Assembly (NCBI GenBank): GCA_003644265.1
Contig: QNBX01000006.1
Coordinates: forward strand, 1-61,443
From: Planctomycetota bacterium
GTDB taxonomy: Bacteria > Planctomycetota > B15-G4
Reading direction: 5' to 3'
DNA length: 61,443 nt
The notes beneath the pieces are model-generated. The model was not told where the DNA came from, made no database searches, and saw only the letters and a program-made list of their open reading frames with translations. A program made the translations under genes and the position numbers. Positions 47,692 to 58,072 of this stretch are shown piece by piece; positions within the stretch are counted from its first letter, which is position 1, and the number at the start of each line of letters is the position of its first letter.

Positions 47692-49830
47692 TTGCCACGT
47701 CGTCGCCGCAGCGCCTCGCAGGGTCGGAGTGGATCGCCCAAGCAGGACTCCGTGAGCAGCGACGGCTCGGGCCAGATCGGCCAGGGCGGCGGCAAGCAGA
47801 GCAAGGGCGGGCGCCGCCGCCGCAGCTCGCCGCCCCCGCCCAGCGGCCCGCGCGAGAGCTTCCGCGGCCTGACCCTGAACGACTTCCAGATGCGCGCGCT
47901 CGGCCCCCTGCGCGAGGGCCGCCCGGTGCTGCTGGCCGCCCCCACCGGCGCCGGCAAGACGCTGGTGGCCGAGCTGGCCATCGACATGAGCCTGCAGGCC
48001 GGCAAGCGCGCCATCTACACCGCGCCCATCAAGGCCCTCAGCAACCAGAAGTACCGCGACTTCAAGGCCATCGACCCCGACATGGTGGGGCTCATGACCG
48101 GCGACGTGACCATCAACCCGGGCGCGCCGGTGTTGATCATGACCACCGAGATCTTCCGCAACACGATCTTCGAGAACCCGGCCAGCCTGAGCGACGTGGA
48201 CTCGGTCGTGTTCGACGAGATCCACTACATGGACGACCCCGAGCGCGGCACGGTCTGGGAGGAGAGCATCATCTTCGCGCCGAAGCACGTGCGCTTCGTG
48301 TGCCTCTCGGCCACCATCAGCAACCTGACCCAGTACGGCGATTGGATCGGACAGGTGCGCGGCCAGGAGGTCGAGATCATCCGCCACACCGAGCGCCCGG
48401 TGCCGCTCGATCACTACCTGTATTTCCCGGGCGTGGGGCTGCGGCGGATCGAGCCGGGCAAGGTCAAGTTTCCCGCCAGCCACGGCCAGAAGCCCGAACG
48501 CGGACGGCGCGGCGAGCGCGGCAAGGGGCGCGGGCGCGACAACGACCGCAACGCGGTGATCGAGACCCTGCGGCGGGCCGAGAACCTGCCCACGCTCTTC
48601 TTCTGCTTCAGCCGGCGCGAGTGCGAGGCCCGCGCGCTCGAGGCCTCCAAGGCCAAGGCGCTGCTCGACGAGGAGCAGACCGCCACCATCGAGGGCCTGT
48701 TCGACAGCACCTGCGCGGCCTTCCAGATCGAGCCGGCGGCGGAGCTCGAGGAGCTGCGCAGCCTGGTGCGGCGCGGCATCGCCTACCACCACGCCGGCAT
48801 GCTGCCCCTGCACAAAGAACTGGTGGAGCGCCTGTTCACCTCCGGGCTGCTGCGCCTGCTGTTCGCCACCGAGACCTTCTCGCTGGGCATCAACATGCCG
48901 GCGCGCTCGGTGGCCTTCTCGTCGCTGCGCAAGTTCGACGGCACGGGCTTCGGACCGCTCAAGGTGCGCGAGTACCAGCAGATGGCCGGGCGCGCCGGGC
49001 GCCAGGGCATCGACGACAAGGGCATCGTGGTGTCGGTGGTGGACGACCACCGCGTGCAGGCCAGCGACGTCGAGCGCATGATCGGCAATGATGTCGAGCC
49101 CATCGTGTCACGCTTCAACCTCTCGTACTCGACGCTGATCAACCTGCACGAGACGCTCGGCGATCGCCTGCACGAGGCCTGGGAGCGCTCGTTCAACAAC
49201 TACCAGTGGGCGCGCATGAGCAAGAAGCGCCGCGAGAAGAACGAGGCGCGCCAACGCCACGCCATCGACCAGCGCATGAAGCTGCTGCGAGAGCGGGGCT
49301 ACGTCACCGACGACGGCGTCACCGAGAAGGGCCGCATGGCCGCCGTCATCAACGGCTTCGAACTGCAGATCGTCGAGCTGTTCGACTCGGGCCTGCTGGA
49401 GTGGCTGGACGAGACGCAGCTCGCCATCGTGTTCGCGTCGCTCACCTTCGAGGAGCGCAAGAACGACCTCTTCCGGCGCATGCCGCCCTCGGTCATGGCC
49501 GGCCACCGCAAGGACGTCGAGAAGATCGTGGCCGGCCTGATCGCGTCGGAGCGCGAGTACGGCATCCCGCCCAACATCAAGGCGCCCAACTTCAAGATCG
49601 GCATCGTGGTGCGCGACTGGTTCCGCGGCGCCAACTTCGAAGACATGCGCGACCAGACCACGGCCCCCAGCGGCGACCTGGTGCGCATCATGCGCCTGAC
49701 GGTGCAGCTGCTGCGTCAGCTGCGCGGCGCCCTGCCCAGCGGGCACCCGCTGATCACGTCGCTGGATCGCACCCGCGAGCTGCTCAACCGCGACGCCGTG
49801 GACGCGGCCCGGCAGCTCAGCCTGGGGTGA
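47692..49830 (+). CDS. Ski2/Mtr4-like DExH-box RNA helicase
   Basis: 712 residues from a TTG start. After a basic, Ser/Gly-rich N-terminal tail (residues 1-~55) come the helicase motifs: 'FQMRALGPLREGRPVLLAAPTGAGKT' (Q-region and motif I), 'TAPIKALSNQKYRDF' (Ia), 'VFDEIHYM' (II, DEIH), 'CLSATISN' (III), 'HHAGMLP' and 'ATETFSLGINMPA' (IV-V), and 'QQMAGRAGRQG' (VI). A Ski2-type C-terminal helical domain follows (residues ~440-700). Likely 3'-to-5' RNA unwinding in RNA turnover. The stop overlaps the next gene's GTG by four bases. Confidence 0.88.
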   Translation: MPRRRRSASQGRSGSPKQDSVSSDGSGQIGQGGGKQSKGGRRRRSSPPPPSGPRESFRGLTLNDFQMRALGPLREGRPVLLAAPTGAGKTLVAELAIDMSLQAGKRAIYTAPIKALSNQKYRDFKAIDPDMVGLMTGDVTINPGAPVLIMTTEIFRNTIFENPASLSDVDSVVFDEIHYMDDPERGTVWEESIIFAPKHVRFVCLSATISNLTQYGDWIGQVRGQEVEIIRHTERPVPLDHYLYFPGVGLRRIEPGKVKFPASHGQKPERGRRGERGKGRGRDNDRNAVIETLRRAENLPTLFFCFSRRECEARALEASKAKALLDEEQTATIEGLFDSTCAAFQIEPAAELEELRSLVRRGIAYHHAGMLPLHKELVERLFTSGLLRLLFATETFSLGINMPARSVAFSSLRKFDGTGFGPLKVREYQQMAGRAGRQGIDDKGIVVSVVDDHRVQASDVERMIGNDVEPIVSRFNLSYSTLINLHETLGDRLHEAWERSFNNYQWARMSKKRREKNEARQRHAIDQRMKLLRERGYVTDDGVTEKGRMAAVINGFELQIVELFDSGLLEWLDETQLAIVFASLTFEERKNDLFRRMPPSVMAGHRKDVEKIVAGLIASEREYGIPPNIKAPNFKIGIVVRDWFRGANFEDMRDQTTAPSGDLVRIMRLTVQLLRQLRGALPSGHPLITSLDRTRELLNRDAVDAARQLSLG

Positions 49831-52187
49831 GCGCTTCGCGCACGCGCCGCCGCGCCGCGCTGCTGCTGGCCGGCGGGTTGGCGCTCGCTGTACCCAGCTC
49901 CGGCCAGGCACAGCAGCCCCCCCGCCTGCGCGACCGGGTGCACGATCTGGTCTCGCTGATGGACCGCGCCCAGCCCTCGGAGTTCTCGGCCCACGCCACC
50001 AGCCCGGTGGCCGCGGTGAGCACCCACGACCCGCGCCCGGGCGTGGCCTTCATCCAGACGCGCCCCCAGCGCTCGATCGTATTCGAGGATCTGTTCACCG
50101 ATGGCGAGACCACGCTGCGCTTCGGCGCCGGCCTGGCCAGACCCGCGCTGGCGCTCGAGGACGCGCCGGTGCGCTTCCTGGTGGACGTGGCCAGCGAGCG
50201 CGACCCCACCTGGCGGCGCGTGTTTGACCACACCTGGCGCCCGTCCGAGCTGCCGCCGGACACGGGCCTGGTGCAGCACGAGCTGCGCCTCCCGGGTCGC
50301 GGGCCGCTGAAGCGCTCCGTGCGCTTCTCGGCCCTGCCCGGAGACCAGTCGGGGCGAGCGGCCAGCTGGTCGGGATGGTCGTGCCCGCAGCTGCTCTCCT
50401 CGGGTCGCGAGCTGTCCCTGGCCGACGACCCCCTGCGCGTGCCCGGCGCCGGCCTCGACCTGCTGGCGATCCGTTCCGAGGCGCGCATGGGCGGCGGCGT
50501 CGACGCCCGCCTGCGCCCCATGGACCCGGCCCCCGGTGTCGAGTTGGTGGGCGGCTCGCGCGCGTCGCTGCGCCTGGCGGCCCCGGCCCGCCTGAGCTGG
50601 CAGGTCGATGTGCCCGAGCAGGCCGAGCTGATCGCGCTGCTGGGCGTGGACGGCCCCACCAGCTGGCACCTGGGCGGCGGCGAGCTCGAGCTCGCCATTC
50701 AGATCAACGACCGCCCGGTGCACCTGCGCCGACTCGACGCCGCCAAGCGCCAACACGACCGCGGCTGGAAGCAGCTGCGTTTCGACCTCTCCCCCTGGGC
50801 CGGGCGCAGGGTCGAGCTGAGCCTGGCCGTGGGCAGCGGGCAGCAGCGCGGCCCCGACGTGCTGGCCGTGGCGCGCCTGCTGTTGAGCGACGGCAGCGGC
50901 CGGCCGCGCCTGCCCATCGACGCGGCCCCCACCGTGATCGTGCTGCTGGCCGACACCCTGCGGCAGGACGCCCTGGGCCCGGGCACGCCCAACCTGCAGG
51001 CCCTGGCGGACGCGGGCGTGCGCTTCAGCGCCGCTCGCGCGACGTCATCCTGGACCTGGCCCTCCACCGCCTCGCTGCTCACCGGTCTCGACCCGGGCCG
51101 ACACGGCCTGCTGGACAACGCACGCCCGGTCATGAGCCCCGACGCCACCACCCTGGCGCAGCTGCTGGCTCAGCGCGGCTACAGCACCGGCGCCTTCGTG
51201 GCCAACGCGCTGATCAGTCGCTCCTCGGGTCTGGCGCGGGGCTTCGAGACGTTTGTGTCGGTGCCCAACGCCCGCGCCGGCACGCTCAACGCGCGCGTCG
51301 AGGCCTGGCTCAGCGAGACCAGCGGCAGCGCGCGCTTGCTCTACCTGCACTACATGGACCCGCACGCGCCGTACCAACCCAGCGCGGCGCTGGACGACCC
51401 CGACCAGCCCCTGCTCCCGCCGCACGCCGGAGACGCGGCCATGGGCGCGGCCCTGACCCTGGGGCTGGAGCACCCCGAAACGCGCGCCTGGGCCACGCGG
51501 CTCCGCAGCGCGTACGCCAGCGAGGTGGCCGAGCTGGACCAGGCCATCGGGCAGCTGTTCGTGAGCCTGCGGGCCCATGGCGCCCTCGACGACGCCCTGG
51601 TGGTGTTCGTGTCCGACCACGGCGAGGAGTTCCTGGAGCACGGCCGCACCTCCCACGGCTGGCACCTGTTTGACGAGACCCTGGCGGTGCCGCTCACGCT
51701 CACCGGCTTCGGACCCTCAGCCCAGGCGCTGCCGCCGCGCGTGCATCGCGCCCCGGTCTCCACCCGCGATCTGCTGCCCAGCCTGTGCCGCCTGCTCGAG
51801 CTCGCGCCGCCGCCCGGGTGCGCGCCCCCCTGGCCCCTGGGCGAGGAGGCCCAGCCGCGGCCTGTGTTTGCCCACACGGCCCTGGCCCGCACGACCGAGC
51901 GCGAGCACGTCTTCGACCTGGCCAGCGTGGTCAGCGCGGGCCACAAGCTGCTGCTGACGCCGGACACGGGCCAGAGCCAGCTCTTCGACCTGGAGCACGA
52001 CCCGGGCGAACTGACGGACCTCGCAGCCCAGCAGCCCGAACGCGTGGCGGACATGGTCTCCCTGCTCAGGGCCTGGCTCCAGACCACCAGCGAGGGCCCT
52101 GCGAACGCGGCCGACGCGGCGGACGTCGACGAGGCCCAGCGCCTGCTGCGCGAACTGGGCTACCTGGGCGACGACGAGCGGCGCTGA
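49827..52187 (+). CDS. Exported sulfatase-fold (alkaline phosphatase superfamily) enzyme, Thr at the nucleophile position
   Basis: 786 residues, GTG start overlapping the helicase stop. Signal peptide ('ALLLAGGLALAVPSSGQAQ', cleavage ~residue 29), ~330 residues of beta-rich domain, then the sulfatase domain from ~370: 'VIVLLADTLRQDALG' metal site, 'HYMDPHAPY', and 'VFVSDHGEEFLEHGRTSHGW'. The active-site loop reads 'SSWTWPSTASLLTG': the formylglycine-forming C/S-x-P-x-R is replaced by Thr410-Trp-Pro-Ser-Thr414. That rules out the usual sulfatase cofactor; a Thr nucleophile is used by LtaS and other phosphotransferases or phosphodiesterases of this superfamily. The substrate is unknown. Confidence 0.8.
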   Translation: MSASRTRRRAALLLAGGLALAVPSSGQAQQPPRLRDRVHDLVSLMDRAQPSEFSAHATSPVAAVSTHDPRPGVAFIQTRPQRSIVFEDLFTDGETTLRFGAGLARPALALEDAPVRFLVDVASERDPTWRRVFDHTWRPSELPPDTGLVQHELRLPGRGPLKRSVRFSALPGDQSGRAASWSGWSCPQLLSSGRELSLADDPLRVPGAGLDLLAIRSEARMGGGVDARLRPMDPAPGVELVGGSRASLRLAAPARLSWQVDVPEQAELIALLGVDGPTSWHLGGGELELAIQINDRPVHLRRLDAAKRQHDRGWKQLRFDLSPWAGRRVELSLAVGSGQQRGPDVLAVARLLLSDGSGRPRLPIDAAPTVIVLLADTLRQDALGPGTPNLQALADAGVRFSAARATSSWTWPSTASLLTGLDPGRHGLLDNARPVMSPDATTLAQLLAQRGYSTGAFVANALISRSSGLARGFETFVSVPNARAGTLNARVEAWLSETSGSARLLYLHYMDPHAPYQPSAALDDPDQPLLPPHAGDAAMGAALTLGLEHPETRAWATRLRSAYASEVAELDQAIGQLFVSLRAHGALDDALVVFVSDHGEEFLEHGRTSHGWHLFDETLAVPLTLTGFGPSAQALPPRVHRAPVSTRDLLPSLCRLLELAPPPGCAPPWPLGEEAQPRPVFAHTALARTTEREHVFDLASVVSAGHKLLLTPDTGQSQLFDLEHDPGELTDLAAQQPERVADMVSLLRAWLQTTSEGPANAADAADVDEAQRLLRELGYLGDDERR

Positions 52188-52343
52188 GACCGCGACGCGG
52201 GCAGCCACCGGCCGGGCGCAGCCGCTGGCGACGGCTCCGGCACCAGCGCGGCTGAGTTCGTCGGTTCGGCCGCCCGCGAGCGCCCCTCGAGCGCCCCGCC
52301 GCAGCCGCTGGCGGCGCCGCGCCGGGATTGGTGCAATGGGCGC

Positions 52344-53765
<1,422 letters not shown>

Positions 53766-53888
53766 GCCCGATCACGCCCGGCAAGCGCCCGCATCGTCTG
53801 GCCTCTGCGTTGCTTGAGTCGCGCGCTTCCATACCGCAGTCTGGTTGCGGACACGACCTAGCACCTGCACACGTTGGAGGGCCTGACG

Positions 53889-56528
53889 ATGACCAGCACA
53901 CGCCGACCGATCCGCGCCATGCGAGCACTTGCCCTGCTGCTGGCGTTGACCCCGCAGGCCCGGGCGGCGGACACGCCCGTGCCGCTGACCCAGCCGATCC
54001 TGTTCGTGACTCAGATACCTGTTCCCGCGGACTTCACGACGATCGGTTCGGCCTTCGGCAATCACCTGGCCAGCATGCAGGCCGTGGGACGCGGAGGAGA
54101 TCTCTGGATCCGCTACGGGGATGGCACCCTCAGGAACCTGACCCAGGAGGCGGGCTTCGGCGTCAGTGGCTTCCAGGGGGCGGACGGCATCGCGGTGCGA
54201 GATCCATGCGTGCATTGGAGCGGCAGCAAGGCGCTCTTCTCCATGGTGGTAGGCGGGCCGGCCGTGCAGTACCAGCAGACGACGAACTACTGGCAGATCT
54301 ACGAAATCAAGGGCCTGGGCCAGGGCCAGCTGCCATCGATCACCAGGCTGCCGCATCAGTTCGATCAGGCCAACAACGTCTCGCCCATCTACGGCACCGA
54401 CGATCGCATCGTGTTCACGTCCGACCGGGCGCTGCACGGGGCCGCCCATCTCTATCCACAGCTCGACGAGTACGAAGAGGCGCCGACCATCACGGGCATC
54501 TGGAGCATGGACCCGCTGCTCGGCGATCGCTTCCTGCTGACGCCGTCTGCTTCGGGCGACTTCTCGCTCAGCATCGACTCGTTCGGTCGGGTGATCTTCA
54601 CGCGCTGGGATCACCTGCAGCGTGACCAGCAGGCGGACGCGGACAACGGCGGCGGAGGATCGGTCTACGGCACGTTCAACTGGTCGGATGAGTCGGCCAC
54701 GGCACAGGCGCTGAGCAGCAACAGCGAGGTCTTTCCCGAGCCGCGCAGCAACAGTCCCGATCTGGACCCCTTTGGCAACGTGATCGGTCACAGCCTCAAC
54801 CAGTTCTTCCCTTGGATGATCCGCGAGGACGGCACCGAGCTCGAGACGCTCAACCACGTGGGTCGTCACGAGCTGCGCGAGTACTTCGACCGCAGCTTCA
54901 ATGACGACCCCGCCCTGATCGAGTTCATCGCGGGGGTCTCCGGAGCGTCGAACCCGAACCGGATCGAGAACTTCCTGCAGATCCAGGAGGACCCGATCGT
55001 GCCGGGCCGCTACCTCGGGGTCTCCACGCCGGAGTTCAAGACCCACGCCGCCGGTCAGATCGTCGCCATCTCCTTGCCGCCGGATGCCGATCCGGACGGG
55101 TTGGTCACGGAGTACGTCACCCACCCGGACACCGCCTCGCCCAGCAGCACCCCCGGGCCGGATCACTCGGGGCTGTACCGGGACCCGGCGGCGCTCTCGG
55201 ATGGGACGCTGATCGCGACGCACACCAGCGAGACGAGCGCGGATGCCAACACCGGCAGCAGGGAGCTGCCCGGCTCCAAGTACGACTTCCGGCTGAAGCT
55301 CGTGGCGCCGCAGGGGGCCGGCGGGTACGCGGTCGGCGGGGCCATGCTCACGCCCGGCATCTCCAAGACCATCAGCTACTACGACCCCGACGTGCTGGTC
55401 AGCTACTCCGGAGAGTTGTGGGAGCTGCAGCCGGTGGAGGTCGTGGCGCGGGTCCGGACGCCCCAGGCGCCGGCCGCGCTGGACGTCCCGGAGCAGGCGG
55501 CCTTCTCCCAGGCCCGTGTCGACTATCAGGAGTTCCGTAGCTGGCTGTACCAGAACGGCCTGGCCCTCCTGGTGAGTCGCGACCTGACCACCCGGGATGA
55601 CTCCGACCGCCAGCAGCCGTTCAATCTGCGCGTGGCTCCAAGCGGGACCCAGACGCTGGGCGTCTCGGGTCCGGTGTATGACATCCAGCAGGTCCAGTTC
55701 TTCCAGGGCGACATGCTGCGTAGCCTCGGGGGGCCGTCGAGTCCGACCCCCGGGCGGCGCATCCTGGCGCAGGTGATGCACGACGCCGATGGCTTCAATC
55801 CGCCGCTGCCGGGCGCCGCCCCCGGGAGCGTCCAGATCGCTGCGGACGGCTCCATGGCAGCCGTGGTTCCCGCGCGCCGGGCGCTCTCCTGGCAGCTCAC
55901 CGACCCGGCAGATGAGCCGGTGGTCCGGGAGCGCTACTGGCTCAGCTTCCAGCCTGGCGAGGTGCGCACCTGCAGCTCATGCCACGGGGTGAACGCGGCC
56001 GACCAGGCCGGGCAGCTCCCACCCACCAACACGCCCCAGGCGCTCGTCGATCTGCTGGGGTATTGGAAGACGCTGACGCCGGCAGAGCCCGCGCTCGAAC
56101 CCGCCGGGGCCGGAACGGTCGGGGCCGGCCTCGGTGGCCCCTTTGACGTGCTCAGCATCAACGGCTCCGCCGGCGGCGCCGCGCGTCGGGTGGACGTCGC
56201 CAGCGGTCAGCCCATCGAGATCTCGATGGGCACGCCGCCCGGGCACGCGGGGGCAGCGCAGTTCCAGCTCAACGGGTTTGTGGGCGTGCCGGGCGCCATG
56301 AACGTGTTCGACACGTTCATCGGACCGTTCGTGTTCCCGCCGCCCTTCGCGGCGCCGGACATCGAGGGCTTCTTCAGCCTCGGCGGAGGCCAGACGTCCT
56401 GGAGCCTGAACCTCCCCGCCGGCGTGGCTGGCTCCATCACCGTGACCCTGCAGGGGTACATCGCCAACTCGCCTGGGGCTGCCCAGCCGATCGCGGTCAC
56501 GAATGGAGTGATCTTGCGGGTCCAGTGA
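53889..56528 (+). CDS. HzsA-related exported c-type haem protein
   Basis: 879 residues; ATG at 53889 has GGAGG (53876-53880) eight bases upstream, which decides the start over TTG 53874. Signal peptide ('MRALALLLALTPQARA', cleavage ~27). The middle carries the segment typical of the hydrazine synthase alpha family: 'RIVFTSDRALHGAAHLYPQLDEYEEAP', 'IDSFGRVIFTRWDHLQRDQQAD' (given as landmarks), with propeller-like strands around. One haem c site, C-S-S-C-H at Cys695-His699, lies in 'VRTCSSCHGVNAADQ'. The C-terminal ~130 residues ('LSINGSAGGAARRVDV' on) are a lineage-type beta domain. No other hydrazine synthase subunit is near, so hydrazine synthesis is not implied. Confidence 0.7.
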   Translation: MTSTRRPIRAMRALALLLALTPQARAADTPVPLTQPILFVTQIPVPADFTTIGSAFGNHLASMQAVGRGGDLWIRYGDGTLRNLTQEAGFGVSGFQGADGIAVRDPCVHWSGSKALFSMVVGGPAVQYQQTTNYWQIYEIKGLGQGQLPSITRLPHQFDQANNVSPIYGTDDRIVFTSDRALHGAAHLYPQLDEYEEAPTITGIWSMDPLLGDRFLLTPSASGDFSLSIDSFGRVIFTRWDHLQRDQQADADNGGGGSVYGTFNWSDESATAQALSSNSEVFPEPRSNSPDLDPFGNVIGHSLNQFFPWMIREDGTELETLNHVGRHELREYFDRSFNDDPALIEFIAGVSGASNPNRIENFLQIQEDPIVPGRYLGVSTPEFKTHAAGQIVAISLPPDADPDGLVTEYVTHPDTASPSSTPGPDHSGLYRDPAALSDGTLIATHTSETSADANTGSRELPGSKYDFRLKLVAPQGAGGYAVGGAMLTPGISKTISYYDPDVLVSYSGELWELQPVEVVARVRTPQAPAALDVPEQAAFSQARVDYQEFRSWLYQNGLALLVSRDLTTRDDSDRQQPFNLRVAPSGTQTLGVSGPVYDIQQVQFFQGDMLRSLGGPSSPTPGRRILAQVMHDADGFNPPLPGAAPGSVQIAADGSMAAVVPARRALSWQLTDPADEPVVRERYWLSFQPGEVRTCSSCHGVNAADQAGQLPPTNTPQALVDLLGYWKTLTPAEPALEPAGAGTVGAGLGGPFDVLSINGSAGGAARRVDVASGQPIEISMGTPPGHAGAAQFQLNGFVGVPGAMNVFDTFIGPFVFPPPFAAPDIEGFFSLGGGQTSWSLNLPAGVAGSITVTLQGYIANSPGAAQPIAVTNGVILRVQ

Positions 56529-56600
56529 ACCGGAACTCTGCAGAGCGCGAGCGTGCTGCACATCGGCGGTCGTCGCCCACTGGAGCGACGGGCGCGCGCG

Positions 56601-57491
56601 TCAATCGACGGAGGCCGCCGCCCGGACGCCGCGCGCCGACACCAACCAGAGCCCGCTCAGCACGGCAGCGGCCGTGATCAGCAGCGAGGGCTCGGGGCGC
56701 TCACCCAGCAGGCCGATGCCCAGCGCGCTGGCCAGCAGCGGCTGCAGCATGACGAAGGCCGCCGTGGTGGAGGCCGCCACCCGCGCCAGCACCACGATGT
56801 TGAGCAGGTAGGCCAGCACGGTCGGGAAGATCAGCACTCCCGCCAGGGCCCACCACTGCGTGGCGCTGGCGTCGGGCGGCACCCAGTCCACGTCGCGGCA
56901 GAACCACGGCACGGTCATGAGCCCGATGGCGAAGATCCAGGCGCCCAGCACCAGCCGGGGCAGGCGCCGCAGCAGGGGCTTGGCCGCCACCAGATAGAGC
57001 GAGTAGCTCACGGCGTTGAGCGTCAGCAGCAGGTCGCCCAGGGCCGTGCCCGCGCTCAGCCCGGCGCCGCGACCGACGAACATCCAGCCCACCCCCGCCA
57101 CCGCCAGCACGATGCCCAGCTGGCTCCTGCCCGTGGGACGTTCCTGCTTGGTCAGCAGCGCGGCGGCCACGGTCACCACGGGGATGATGCACATGAGCAG
57201 CCCGGCGTTGACGGCCGTCGAGCGCGAGAGCCCCTCCAGGAACAAGAGCTGGTTGACCACGATGCCCAGCAGGCTCAGCAGGGCCAGGTGCAGCAGGTCC
57301 GCGCGCGCCGGCAGGGCCCGTCGACCGTGGCGCCAGACGGCGGCCGCGCCCAGCACCAAGGTGCCCGCCGCCAGCCGCCAGACCAGCACGGCGCGGGGCT
57401 CGAAGCCGACCATGGCCAGCTTGCCCAGCCACGGGAACAGGCCGTAGCAGACCTGCACGAAGATCAGCACATCGCGCGTGCGGCGGTCCAT
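56601..57491 (-). CDS. EamA/DMT-family transporter
   Basis: 296 residues, ten predicted transmembrane helices in two EamA repeats (repeat 1 from 'DVLIFVQVCYGLFPWLGKLAM', repeat 2 from 'ALGDLLLTLNAVSYSLYLVAAK', both family-like). The end of repeat 2 shows 'AAFVMLQPLLASALGIGLLGE', the usual 'P.....lg...l.E' element. Inner-membrane drug/metabolite exporter family; substrate unknown. The ATG lies two bases after the tyrosine phosphatase stop, so it is the last gene of the glycosyltransferase-phosphatase operon and might move a metabolite for it. Confidence 0.85.
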   Translation of the reverse strand: MDRRTRDVLIFVQVCYGLFPWLGKLAMVGFEPRAVLVWRLAAGTLVLGAAAVWRHGRRALPARADLLHLALLSLLGIVVNQLLFLEGLSRSTAVNAGLLMCIIPVVTVAAALLTKQERPTGRSQLGIVLAVAGVGWMFVGRGAGLSAGTALGDLLLTLNAVSYSLYLVAAKPLLRRLPRLVLGAWIFAIGLMTVPWFCRDVDWVPPDASATQWWALAGVLIFPTVLAYLLNIVVLARVAASTTAAFVMLQPLLASALGIGLLGERPEPSLLITAAAVLSGLWLVSARGVRAAASVD

Positions 57492-57493
57492 GC

Positions 57494-58015
57494 TCAGGAG
57501 TCCGCGGCGAGCTGCTCTGCCCACGCGTTCATGGCCCGCTCGAGCAGGGCCGCCACCAGCTCGTGGGTGCCGTCGTCGCAGCCGTAGGGGTCGGGAACGT
57601 CCAGGCCGCGGGTGTCGTCCAGCGCGTCGTGCATGAGCCGCACGCGCAGATCGCCCCCGCCGACACACGGCTCGCCCGCGTCGGCGCGCCGCTGGTCCAT
57701 GCCTCCGGGCCCCAGCAGCGCCAGCACGCGCGCGCGGTGTCTCCGCGAGGCGCACAGTACGAGTTCGGCGCGCGCCAGCTCATCGAGGTCCAGCGCGCGG
57801 GGCACGTGGGCTGTCAGGTCGAGTCCGCGACGGGCCGCCGCGGCCAGGGTGGCGTCGGGCAACGCGAGCCCATGGGCCGGGTACATGCCGGCGGAGCTCA
57901 CGCTCACGTCGCTCACGCCCGCCGCCTGCAGCGCGCGCCGCAGCAACACCTCGGCCAGGGGCGAACGACACAGGTTGCCCGTGCAGACGGTCAGCACCGC
58001 GCGTGGCGTCGTCAC
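57494..58015 (-). CDS. Low-molecular-weight protein-tyrosine phosphatase
   Basis: 173 residues from GTG 58015, chosen because GGGGAGG lies six bases upstream and the P-loop then falls at its normal place; ATG 58045 is an alternative. Catalytic P-loop 'VCTGNLCRSPLAE' (C-x5-R) and the general-acid Asp in 'VPDPYG'. Such enzymes (Wzb/Etp type) remove phosphotyrosine from polysaccharide co-polymerases and other proteins. Located between glycosyltransferases and an EamA exporter, so a role in surface polysaccharide control is likely but not proven; no Wzc-like tyrosine kinase is in the window. Confidence 0.9.
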   Translation of the reverse strand: MTTPRAVLTVCTGNLCRSPLAEVLLRRALQAAGVSDVSVSSAGMYPAHGLALPDATLAAAARRGLDLTAHVPRALDLDELARAELVLCASRRHRARVLALLGPGGMDQRRADAGEPCVGGGDLRVRLMHDALDDTRGLDVPDPYGCDDGTHELVAALLERAMNAWAEQLAADS

Positions 58016-58072
58016 CGCCCGCCTCCCCGCGTCAGCAGCGCACATGCCGTCAGCACCGCCGCTCGCCCCGCG

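Noticed and set aside
52217..52312. 14-base direct repeat (52217-52230 and 52299-52312) before fumC
   Set aside because: Two GC-rich copies only, easily explained by base composition; no further structure.
53889..56528. Evidence that the organism performs anammox
   Set aside because: Only an HZS alpha-like protein with one haem site is present; relatives of this type are widespread outside anammox bacteria and no other HZS or HDH gene is nearby.
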